Assembly: GCA_964484205.1 (NCBI GenBank)
Contig: CAZAEZ010000030.1
Span: 5,554-69,553 of the forward strand
Length of the DNA stretch: 64,000 nt
DNA from: M3007 sp964484205
GTDB taxonomy: Bacteria; Bacteroidota; Bacteroidia; Chitinophagales; Saprospiraceae
Reading direction: 5' to 3'
The notes under the pieces were generated by a model. It was not told the origin of the DNA. It saw nothing but the letters and a program-made list of their open reading frames with translations, and searched no databases. Each line of letters begins with the position of its first letter. Positions within the stretch are counted from its first letter, which is position 1. Of the stretch, positions 56,974-64,000 are shown piece after piece. The position numbers and the translations under genes were made by a program.

Positions 56974-59598
56974 TCAGAATTGACGCACTACCGCAAAGGT
57001 TTTTTTCTCCTGGCGGACATCGCCCTGCGGAGAAAAAATTTCCAGAAATAAAATATAAATCCCCGGGCGCGCCAGCGTGCCGTCGTCCAGGTCGCCATCC
57101 CACCGCAAGGCGCCTGTGGTGCCCAGAAGTTCCTGTCGCGCAATGCGTTTGACCAAAATACCCTGCGCATCAAAAATCGTCATGGTGGCAGCATAACCGG
57201 CGGCCGGCGCCTGGTACAGAATATTCAGAAAATCTTCAAAACCATCGCCATCGGGGGATAGCCGGGGCGGATCGAGTTTTATCAGGTCTTCGCTGAGCAC
57301 AGCGGGGAGTTGTTGCGAGTTGGGGCGGGTCGGTGTGCCGGAACCAAATGCCGTGCGCGCTGCCGAAGTCCAATTAGCCGGGTCGTTTGTCGGCCCGTCG
57401 GCCCGGATTCGTTCCAGGGAAACGCCGTTGCGATCCGAACTGCTGTACAGCGCGTTGTGATAATCCTCCGAGTAATCGAACGAATCCAACGTCACCGTCA
57501 CGCCGTCTTTTACCCAAAACAGGGTTACGTTTCCGGCGTCGTCCGGCAAGGAAGGTAAAGTCAGGGGAAAAATGAAATCCGTTTGCACCTGCGCAAACCG
57601 CGCCTGAATGTCAGCCGGATCGGGTGTAAAAACGATATGCGTACCGGGTAAAAAAAGTCGTTGAAGCGCCACTGGCCGAATATCGGCAGTATTTGAAAAG
57701 TTGGCCAGAAAGCAATTTTGCCAGTCAATCAACCTATCGCTACGGTTGTAGAGTTCCACAAAATCCACCCCGCCGGTGGCCGGATTGAACAGCACTTCAT
57801 TGATCACAATATCCAGAGGTTCGGGCTTTTGCGGCAAGCCGATCAGCACGGTGTCCGAATCGGATGCGCTGTTCCCGCTACAGTCCTGCAAAACAGCCGT
57901 AGCTGTGAAGGCATAAACCACCCCCGCCTCCAGCGGTTCGGCCAGGGTGATCAGCACCTCGCGGCGGTCGGTCGTTGAAAGACTGGCTGAAAGCAGGGTG
58001 CGGGGCGGGTCAATCCGGTAGGCAGCGGTATTCATGGCCGCCGGCTGGTCCAGGCCTTCGGAAAATATTGCCCGTAGCGTAAGCGCATTTTCCGGAAAAA
58101 CAGCCAGCAAACGGGGCGGCTCCAGGTCGTCGGTCAATTGCAGCGCCGCATTTTGCAAGCCCGGGGTGCCGCCCGGCAAAACCGGGCACGACTGCCAGTT
58201 TTCCGCCCCCAGGCAGGGCAGTTCCGGATTGATCCGTTCGAGGCTCCAGCCGCCGTTGCGCTTATTGGCGTCGGCATGCCAGCCGGCCTGGTAGGCAACC
58301 TGATCGACCACCTGCCCTTGCTGGTTGGTCAGCACCAGCACATCCCCGTCGTTGTTGAGCGCTGGAAAGCCTGCCATGGCAACGGTGCGGTTGGTCACCG
58401 CCAGCATTGCCGGAGCATTGGCAGTGGTTGCCAGCACAACAAAAGAATCCGGATACAAAATAAAGGCCGGCAGGCTCTGCGGCGTGCCGCCGTCCGACAG
58501 CAGCAACGTTTTCAGATCAATGACTTTGGCGCTGCGATTGTACAGTTCCAGCCATTCCACTTCCGGCAAGCCGGCGGAAGGCGAAGGGTCTGCCATGATT
58601 TCATGGATCAGCACATCGAATTCGGCTGCCGCGCTCAAAAGCACATATTGAAAACCTGCGCTTTGTACCCCACTAATATTTCCCAGCGTATCGGCAATCT
58701 GGTTGGTTTCCAGGATATAATTTCCCGTATTTAACGGCGCGGCCAGTTGCAGGCGAACTTGTTGGCGGCCGCCACCCGCAAACGATGCTGCCAGCGGGTT
58801 GGGCAACCCGACAATGGAATAGTTCGCAGGATTAAGCGCCGAAGCCGAGTCGAGGTCTTCGTTGAAAGCAACCAGCAATTCAGTCGAATTACTCACCTGC
58901 ACACCCAACAGCGTGGGCGCTTCCGTATCGGGTATCAGCGGTTGAATGGAAATATTATCGAAGAAAAACTTGTCTTTTCGCGTAGCGGTATACAAACAAT
59001 AAACGCCGAAAAACCGCATAGGGCCGCCGCCGTATTGGGCATCCTGTGCGGTACCCTGCGGCACAAAGGCGCCGCCATTGGGCGCGGCTTCCAACTGCCA
59101 GTTGCCTTGAGCGGTGCGCATGATGCGCAGCTGGATCGAAACCGGGTCGTTGGCTACAAATGCGGGTGCTCCGGTGGCCAAAAGCACACTGCCCAAGCCG
59201 GCGTCCTGACGGAAAAACCGCAAGGCATCGGCGGTGCCATTTTCACCAATTTCCAGGTAATACCCATTTGCCTGCAACAAATCGGCCTGATCGGCCAAAA
59301 GATAAATCCGCAACAAATTGGACGCCGAAGGGGCAAATTCAAGGCGCATATCCATCAGCCAAACGGCGCTGTCGGGAAGGTTCCCTTCGACAGCCAGGGT
59401 TGAGGCGCCTGCGTCCGGAGCATTGAGTTGCAGTTCACCGGCGGTATTCACGATGAAAGCAGTCAGGTTTCCCTGCCATGCGGGATTACTGGTAAAATTT
59501 CCATCGGAAAAATCGTCGGCAATTTGTGCAAACAGCCCAAAATTGGCGTTAAAACAAAAAACAATTACATGAATCAGAATAATAAACGAACGCTGCAT
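56974..59598 (-). CDS. Secreted protein with two lamin-tail domains and a C-terminal FlgD-Ig-like/sorting domain
   Basis: 874 residues. Signal peptide ending N-F-G-L-F-A-Q. A LamG/jelly-roll-like N-domain (about 25-225) is followed by Ig-like strands with T-S-N-S-T-E-L-L-V-A-F-N-E-D-L. Two lamin-tail (LTD) domains follow: F-D-V-L-I-H-E-I-M-A-D-P-S-P (about 325) and L-D-I-V-I-N-E-V-L-F-N-P-A-T-G-G-V-D-F-V-E-L-Y-N-R-S (about 590). The end (about 780-874) contains L-S-P-D-G-D-G-F-E-D-F-L-N-I and G-R/L-A-R-P-G-I-Y-I-L-F-L-E, a FlgD-Ig-like domain that in Bacteroidota often overlaps with type IX sorting signals. Secretion to the surface is likely. LTD proteins are associated with cell-wall or extracellular nucleases; no enzyme domain is visible here. 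Confidence 0.85.
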   Translation of the reverse strand: MQRSFIILIHVIVFCFNANFGLFAQIADDFSDGNFTSNPAWQGNLTAFIVNTAGELQLNAPDAGASTLAVEGNLPDSAVWLMDMRLEFAPSASNLLRIYLLADQADLLQANGYYLEIGENGTADALRFFRQDAGLGSVLLATGAPAFVANDPVSIQLRIMRTAQGNWQLEAAPNGGAFVPQGTAQDAQYGGGPMRFFGVYCLYTATRKDKFFFDNISIQPLIPDTEAPTLLGVQVSNSTELLVAFNEDLDSASALNPANYSIVGLPNPLAASFAGGGRQQVRLQLAAPLNTGNYILETNQIADTLGNISGVQSAGFQYVLLSAAAEFDVLIHEIMADPSPSAGLPEVEWLELYNRSAKVIDLKTLLLSDGGTPQSLPAFILYPDSFVVLATTANAPAMLAVTNRTVAMAGFPALNNDGDVLVLTNQQGQVVDQVAYQAGWHADANKRNGGWSLERINPELPCLGAENWQSCPVLPGGTPGLQNAALQLTDDLEPPRLLAVFPENALTLRAIFSEGLDQPAAMNTAAYRIDPPRTLLSASLSTTDRREVLITLAEPLEAGVVYAFTATAVLQDCSGNSASDSDTVLIGLPQKPEPLDIVINEVLFNPATGGVDFVELYNRSDRLIDWQNCFLANFSNTADIRPVALQRLFLPGTHIVFTPDPADIQARFAQVQTDFIFPLTLPSLPDDAGNVTLFWVKDGVTVTLDSFDYSEDYHNALYSSSDRNGVSLERIRADGPTNDPANWTSAARTAFGSGTPTRPNSQQLPAVLSEDLIKLDPPRLSPDGDGFEDFLNILYQAPAAGYAATMTIFDAQGILVKRIARQELLGTTGALRWDGDLDDGTLARPGIYILFLEIFSPQGDVRQEKKTFAVVRQF

Positions 59599-60726
59599 AA
59601 CATATTTTTTGGCCAGCCCAAGGTACGGTTGTCCGGTATTTTTGGCGGTTCCATTTCGGGTCTTTTGCTCATGGGCGCATTAAGTTTTGGCTGTTTGCTG
59701 GGCTTGCCCGGGTGTGAAAATCAGGTAAAAAACGCCGGGCGGCCCATTTTGATCGTAACCTATCCGGTATCGCTGCGCGAAAAAGCCGATGAAAAAAGTG
59801 CTGAACTTGAACAACTGGAACCCGGCGTTGAATTGGCCGATCTGAACCGGGTGAGCCGATTTCTGACCAGCATTTACCTGGACGACCGTCTGCGGCAGGA
59901 GCCCTGGCTTTGGGTGGAAACCAATTCGGGCCGGCAAGGCTGGGTGTTTGCCGGAGCGGTTTTGCCGGAAGGTGCGCCCCCGGAGCAGGAAATCAACTGG
60001 ATCATGGAAAAGCGGTTTGAGGCATTGTTCGGACCCCGGTTGTCCCAACGTTGGAAAACCTGGAAAGCACGAAAGGACATCGCCACCGACTCCACCTTTG
60101 CACAGGTGTTGCGCGAAGGCAAGGCACTGCAGGATACGCTCAATCAACTGATGGCAACTTTGGCCACCCGCGACCCAGGCCAAACGCCACCCGACATGTA
60201 CTGGCTTGGCGAAACAGCACCCTTTTTCATTATTCAGCAAATCGCAAATCAAAGCAGCTACTGCCTGTTCCTGGATTATAAGACGGTGGCCAGACAAGCA
60301 GCGCAAACAACCGGCGACCAGGATGACCAGTTTGCACAAATTGGTTTTTTAGCCTTTCCGCTCGACAGTATCGAATCAGCCTTACCCGCCTGGGTATTCC
60401 CCCTGAGTTTGGAGGAAAGCTGCAGCAACCTTGGCGCCGGCAAACACCTCGAAGTTTTACTTGCCATTGAGCATTACCTGCAAAACGGGCAGTATTTCCA
60501 GCCGGAATTAATTGTGCTCAAGAATGAAATCCTGAACGATATTCTTGATAAAGACCGCACGTACTGGCAGTCCAGGGAAAAAATCCTGGCCGAACTAAAG
60601 CAAATCCGGAAAGCAAAACTCAATTGTTTAACTGCCCGCGACCAATTGGCCCTCGAGGCACGGCAGGCAATGTTTGAATCACCTGAAAAAAACAATTTAC
60701 ACCTCAACCGACGCGCAGGAGAATGA
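59569..60726 (+). CDS. SH3-like lipoprotein, unknown function
   Basis: About 385 residues from ATG 59569; this start overlaps the first 30 bases of the opposite lamin-tail gene, and a TTG at 59629 (M-S-G-I-F-G-G-S-I-S-G) would avoid that. The hydrophobic leader G-L-L-L-M-G-A-L-S-F-G-C-L-L-G ends in the lipobox L-P-G-C. The mature part starts with a bacterial SH3-like domain (V-S-L-R-E-K-A-D-E-K-S-A-E-L-E-Q-L-E-P-G-V-E-L, then P-W-L-W-V-E-T-N-S-G-R-Q-G-W-V-F). A helical domain follows with no recognised family. The SH3 part may bind peptidoglycan. It precedes the bifunctional PGI/PMI gene by 102 nt. Confidence 0.75.
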   Translation: MNQNNKRTLHNIFFGQPKVRLSGIFGGSISGLLLMGALSFGCLLGLPGCENQVKNAGRPILIVTYPVSLREKADEKSAELEQLEPGVELADLNRVSRFLTSIYLDDRLRQEPWLWVETNSGRQGWVFAGAVLPEGAPPEQEINWIMEKRFEALFGPRLSQRWKTWKARKDIATDSTFAQVLREGKALQDTLNQLMATLATRDPGQTPPDMYWLGETAPFFIIQQIANQSSYCLFLDYKTVARQAAQTTGDQDDQFAQIGFLAFPLDSIESALPAWVFPLSLEESCSNLGAGKHLEVLLAIEHYLQNGQYFQPELIVLKNEILNDILDKDRTYWQSREKILAELKQIRKAKLNCLTARDQLALEARQAMFESPEKNNLHLNRRAGE

Positions 60727-60828
60727 GTGCTTTACACATTTCACCTTAGTTTTACAGCCGGATTCCTTCTTGAACAGTCTGTATTTTTTCACCATACAGC
60801 CTTACATAAACAAATTCGATTCCCTACT

Positions 60829-61815
60829 ATGGATAAAATGATTTCCCGATTTCCCGAACAACTGGAGGAAGCCCTCCGGTTAGCCGAAAACGCAAGTTTC
60901 TCCAAACACCCGGCTGCTTTGCGTTCAGTTTTGATCTGTGGCTTGGGCGGGAGCGGTATTGGCGGCAACTTTGTCCAGGATTTAGCCGGCGCCGAATGCA
61001 AGGTGCCCATCATCGTGAACAAAGGCTACCTGGTACCGCATTGGGCGAACAAGCATACGCTTGCCATTTGCTCGTCGTACAGCGGAAACACTGAAGAAAC
61101 CTTGCAGGTTTTTGATCAACTGGTTGGCACCGGCGCTAAAATCGTTTGCGTGACGTCGGGCGGCCAGCTGCTCGAGCGCGCCAAAAAACACGGGTTCGAT
61201 TACATCCAGGTGCCCGGCGGCTGGAGCAGCCCGCGCGCCTGTCTTGGCTATTCCATTGTGGCACAGCTCGCGGTATTGCGCGGCGTTAAACTCATCAAGG
61301 GGCGCATATTTCGCCAACTGGAAACTGCGCGAAAATTATTGGTGAAAGACCAAGCCGACATTCAAAAACGCGCGCAAAAACTGGCCGGCTTCCTGGCTGA
61401 AAAAACGCCGGTTTTGTACTGCGCCGACCACATCGAAGCAGTAGCCGTGCGCTGGCGCCAGCAAATCAATGAAAATGCGAAAATGCTGTGCTGGCACCAC
61501 GTCGTCCCGGAAATGAACCACAACGAATTGGTTGGCTGGCGGCTCAACAGGCCGGACCTTGCGGTGGTGTGGTTGCGCAACCGCAACGACAACCCCCGCA
61601 CCGCAGTCCGCATGAACATAAACAAGGAAATTATCGAGCACTTTACCCACACCTCCATCGAACTGTACTCCAAAGGCAAATCGCTGCCCGAACAAATTAT
61701 GTACCTGGTTCACCTGGGCGACTGGGTTTCTTTCTTTCTCGCCGAAGCCCGGGGTGTTGATCCCGTAGAGATCAAAGTGATCGACTTTTTGAAATCCGAA
61801 CTGGCAAAAGTGTAA
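60829..61815 (+). CDS. Bifunctional phosphoglucose/phosphomannose isomerase
   Basis: 328 residues from ATG 60829. SIS-fold motifs: L-I-C-G-L-G-G-S-G-I-G-G-N (about 40-52), S-S-Y-S-G-N-T-E-E-T-L (about 84-94), C-V-T-S-G-G and the late E-M-N-H-N-E-L-V-G-W segment with catalytic Glu/His. It converts glucose-6-P, mannose-6-P and fructose-6-P into one another, in glycolysis/gluconeogenesis and for mannose donors. Length matches the archaeal/actinobacterial-type PGI/PMI family. A classical PGI gene follows 14 nt downstream, so the window encodes two isomerases in one operon. Confidence 0.92.
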   Translation: MDKMISRFPEQLEEALRLAENASFSKHPAALRSVLICGLGGSGIGGNFVQDLAGAECKVPIIVNKGYLVPHWANKHTLAICSSYSGNTEETLQVFDQLVGTGAKIVCVTSGGQLLERAKKHGFDYIQVPGGWSSPRACLGYSIVAQLAVLRGVKLIKGRIFRQLETARKLLVKDQADIQKRAQKLAGFLAEKTPVLYCADHIEAVAVRWRQQINENAKMLCWHHVVPEMNHNELVGWRLNRPDLAVVWLRNRNDNPRTAVRMNINKEIIEHFTHTSIELYSKGKSLPEQIMYLVHLGDWVSFFLAEARGVDPVEIKVIDFLKSELAKV

Positions 61816-61829
61816 ACATTCAGACTACC

Positions 61830-63134
61830 ATGACATCTATCTCCCTCGATCTTACCCGTACCACCGACTTTATTCAACTTGCAGAATTTGACGCAATTGC
61901 GCCACAGGTTCAGGCAGCAGCGGCTGTGCTGGACAACCGCACCGGCCCGGGCAATGAATTTCTGGGCTGGCTCGATCTGCCGGTGAACTATGACCAGGAT
62001 GAATTCGCCCGAATCCTGAAAGCAGCCCAACGTATCCGGGAGCAAAGCGCCGTACTGGTTGTGATCGGCATTGGCGGCTCCTACCTGGGCGCAAAAGCAG
62101 CTTTGGAATTCTGTAAGCCAACACCTGCTTTGCCCAATTCGGGAGATTCAGATTCGGTAGATATCTGTTTTGCCGGCACCAATTTGAGCGCCCCTTATCT
62201 GAATCAACTTTTGGGTGGATTGAAGGACCGGGATTTTTCGGTAAACGTCATTTCCAAATCCGGCACCACCACCGAGCCGGCAATTGCTTTCCGGCTGTTA
62301 AAAAAACTGCTTGAAGAAAAGTATGGCAAAGCCGGCGCCCGCTCGCGGATTTACGCCACCACCGACCGGGCCAAAGGCGCCCTGAAAACGCTGGCCGATC
62401 GCGAAGGGTACGAAACGTTTGTGGTGCCGGACGACGTGGGGGGGCGTTTTTCCGTGCTGACCGCCGTCGGGCTGTTGCCGCTTGCTGCGGCCGGTATCGC
62501 CGTTGACCAATTGATGCGCGGCGCTGCCGATGCCCGCGTAAATTTTCAACATGCGGGTTTTGAAGAAAACCCTGTTTTGCAATATGTTGCCGCCCGAAAT
62601 ATCCTCCTCCGCAAAGGCAAAGCCATTGAGATGCTGATCAATTACGAGCCGCGTTTGCACTATCTCGCCGAATGGTGGAAGCAACTTTACGGGGAAAGCG
62701 AAGGCAAGGACGGGAAGGGAATTTTCCCGGCCAGCGCCGATTTCACCACCGACCTGCACTCGCTCGGGCAGTACATTCAGGACGGTCGCCGGCACTTGTT
62801 TGAAACGCTGCTTGAAATTCAAAAGCCCGAATCGGATATCGTGCTGGAAGCGGAAGCAGATGACCTGGACGGCCTGAATTATCTGGCCGGCAAAACCCTG
62901 GATTTTGTGAATAAAAAAGCTGCGGAAGGCACGCTGGAGGCACACGTTGCCGGTGGCGTTCCAAATCTGAAAATCGCCATTCCGGAAGCAAGCCCGTATT
63001 ACCTGGGCCAATTGTTCTATTTTTTTGAAAAAGCCTGCGCCGTAAGCGGCTACCTGCTGGGAGTGAACCCGTTCGATCAGCCCGGTGTGGAAGCGTACAA
63101 GAAAAATATGTTCCGGCTGTTAGGGAAAAAGTAG
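61830..63134 (+). CDS. pgi: Glucose-6-phosphate isomerase
   Basis: 434 residues, classical PGI. Motifs: V-V-I-G-I-G-G-S-Y-L-G-A-K-A (about 72-85), V-I-S-K-S-G-T-T-T-E-P-A-I-A-F (about 139-153), G-G-R-F-S-V-L-T-A-V-G (about 205) and D-L-H-S-L-G-Q-Y-I-Q, with N-P-F-D-Q-P-G-V-E near the C-terminus. It interconverts glucose-6-P and fructose-6-P. It overlaps in function with the PGI/PMI just upstream; the reason for keeping both is not evident. The next gene (minus strand) converges, 11 nt away. Confidence 0.96.
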   Translation: MTSISLDLTRTTDFIQLAEFDAIAPQVQAAAAVLDNRTGPGNEFLGWLDLPVNYDQDEFARILKAAQRIREQSAVLVVIGIGGSYLGAKAALEFCKPTPALPNSGDSDSVDICFAGTNLSAPYLNQLLGGLKDRDFSVNVISKSGTTTEPAIAFRLLKKLLEEKYGKAGARSRIYATTDRAKGALKTLADREGYETFVVPDDVGGRFSVLTAVGLLPLAAAGIAVDQLMRGAADARVNFQHAGFEENPVLQYVAARNILLRKGKAIEMLINYEPRLHYLAEWWKQLYGESEGKDGKGIFPASADFTTDLHSLGQYIQDGRRHLFETLLEIQKPESDIVLEAEADDLDGLNYLAGKTLDFVNKKAAEGTLEAHVAGGVPNLKIAIPEASPYYLGQLFYFFEKACAVSGYLLGVNPFDQPGVEAYKKNMFRLLGKK

Positions 63135-63145
63135 TCTGAAAACGG

Positions 63146-63997
63146 TCAGTTGCGGGAATACGGGATATACCCGGAGCTGTCCTGTAAGTTAAAATAGCGT
63201 TTGGGCAAGGCATCAAAGCGGTAATTCCGGAACTCCCCCAGGAACAAATCCGGCTCGTTGCGCAGGCTGTCAAAACGCCATGCCGCCTCGTCGATGAGCA
63301 AGCAACGGGCGCTGTCGGGGTGTTCCAGTGCCGACAACAACAGAAATTCATACGCCGATCCCCAGGAAAGCACCAGCGTGTCCATTGGCGCCTGTTCTTC
63401 CGTCAGGATCAGTTTGCGGTTTGGCAGGTTTGCCGTTTTTTCCAGGATCATTTGTTCCCAGCTTACCCGGGCCGACCAATTGCGGTGCGCCGCACCGATC
63501 CGGAACAGGCCCAACACCGCCAAAAGCGCGACGGCAACCCAAATCCGTTTTTCCGGCAGAGTGCCCGGCAGTACATTGAATACCAGCGGTACTGCGGTAA
63601 AAATAGCAAGGGGCAGGTAGAGGTTTTCCAGGTAAAACTGATTGTCGCCCTGGTGAAACGGCACATTTACCAGCAAAACAAAACCAACCGGCGCCAGGAC
63701 GGCTAATGCAGCCTTCAACCAGTGTTTTTTCCAGAGGTAAAAGCCTGTGTTTACGGCAATTAGCAAGGGGATCAGGTAATAATCGCGCAAACACCATTGC
63801 AGAAAATCCCGGTTACTTTGAATGTCAAACCAGTGGGGCCACAACGCGCTGTAGGCCTTTGCCCGTTCCAGCGACATCGCATCGTACCAGTCGAGTTTCA
63901 ACATGTTGTATTTTACAAATGCCGTTACAAAAAAAACGAGGGCTGCAAGTAAAAAAAGCGCCTTGTTTCCCAAACTACGTTGTTGCTCCAAAAGCAC
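63146..63997 (-). CDS. C-terminal part of a polytopic membrane protein (5' end outside window)
   Basis: At least 283 residues; the frame is open to the window edge and the first residues (M-L-L-E-Q-Q-R-S) need not be the real start. At least four transmembrane helices (e.g. A-L-F-L-L-A-A-L-V-F-F-V-T-A, L-I-P-L-L-I-A-V-N-T-G-F-Y-L, V-L-A-P-V-G-F-V-L-L-V-N-V, I-W-V-A-V-A-L-L-A-V-L-G-L) are followed by a soluble tail of about 110 residues containing R-K-L-I-L-T-E-E-Q-A-P. The topology recalls the C-terminal half of a GT39/GT83-like glycosyltransferase or another lipid-linked sugar enzyme, but no signature motif is in view. Confidence 0.6.
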   Translation of the reverse strand: MLLEQQRSLGNKALFLLAALVFFVTAFVKYNMLKLDWYDAMSLERAKAYSALWPHWFDIQSNRDFLQWCLRDYYLIPLLIAVNTGFYLWKKHWLKAALAVLAPVGFVLLVNVPFHQGDNQFYLENLYLPLAIFTAVPLVFNVLPGTLPEKRIWVAVALLAVLGLFRIGAAHRNWSARVSWEQMILEKTANLPNRKLILTEEQAPMDTLVLSWGSAYEFLLLSALEHPDSARCLLIDEAAWRFDSLRNEPDLFLGEFRNYRFDALPKRYFNLQDSSGYIPYSRN

Positions 63998-64000
63998 AAA

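Noticed and set aside
1..64000. Integrated mobile element or prophage
   Set aside because: No transposase, integrase, phage structural gene or target duplication was seen; gene content is core-like and base composition even by eye.

Overview
The window comes from a Bacteroidota chromosome, most likely a member of the Saprospiria/Saprospiraceae (inference). The evidence is: type IX secretion (T9SS) substrates with gliding-motility-type C-terminal sorting domains, a PorP/SprF-type protein, SprB repeats, a TonB receptor with a carboxypeptidase-regulatory N-domain, the LytS/LytTR pair, several conserved families largely confined to Bacteroidota, and promoters that match the phylum's -7 element TAnnTTTG instead of the sigma70 -10. 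Coding density is high. No rRNA, tRNA, CRISPR array, insertion sequence or prophage was seen.

Layout. 1-7.4 kb: end of an unknown membrane protein, a T9SS substrate with its PorP/SprF-like partner, a TonB-dependent receptor and a lipoprotein. 7.5-13.9 kb: a TPR-like membrane protein, the three-gene proton-pumping transhydrogenase operon pntAA-pntAB-pntB, a VOC protein, a DUF1599 protein and a DoxX-like protein. 13.9-18.6 kb: a cluster of tandem palindromes, a LytTR response regulator and its histidine kinase, a PTPS/QueD-FolE pterin pair and a GT39-like glycosyltransferase. 18.6-29.4 kb: secreted proteins, including a 1009-residue alpha-helical filament-like protein built from 11-residue repeats, an HtrA protease, a photolyase, an AIM24-like protein, an outer-membrane protein and YajC. 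29.4-36.7 kb: a pair of M16 peptidases (one catalytic, one without the zinc motif), a YkuK-like RNase H fold protein, a hotdog protein joined to a 2OG-Fe(II) oxygenase, and SppA. 36.9-44.5 kb: a 1743-residue SprB-repeat surface protein, a WcaJ-type glycosylphosphotransferase and a lipoprotein. 44.5-49.9 kb: Der, an MBL hydrolase, YebC, a secreted protein, a PduO-type adenosyltransferase and an AraC regulator. 49.9-56.7 kb: an SQR-like flavoprotein, DUF983, thioredoxin, then a CcoI/FixI-like metal ATPase, a small unknown protein, a universal stress protein and a CBS-domain protein. 56.9-64 kb: a lamin-tail-domain secreted protein, an SH3-like lipoprotein, bifunctional PGI/PMI, a second PGI and the end of a membrane protein.

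The most interesting signal is at 52.0-56.8 kb. Three promoters (metal ATPase, unknown protein plus USP, CBS protein) each carry a TGA-N6-TCA dyad starting 35, 35 and 36 bp upstream of a -7-like (C/G)A(A/G)TTTTG box. This is the geometry of a Crp/FNR-family activator bound near -41.5. The module is bracketed by two inverted copies of a nested palindrome whose best-matching 39-base halves differ at two positions. The genome also uses intergenic palindromes heavily: a hairpin family with ACT-nnn-AGT tips, and a palindrome fused to the stop codons of two convergent genes that has then been amplified in tandem with a 36-bp period.
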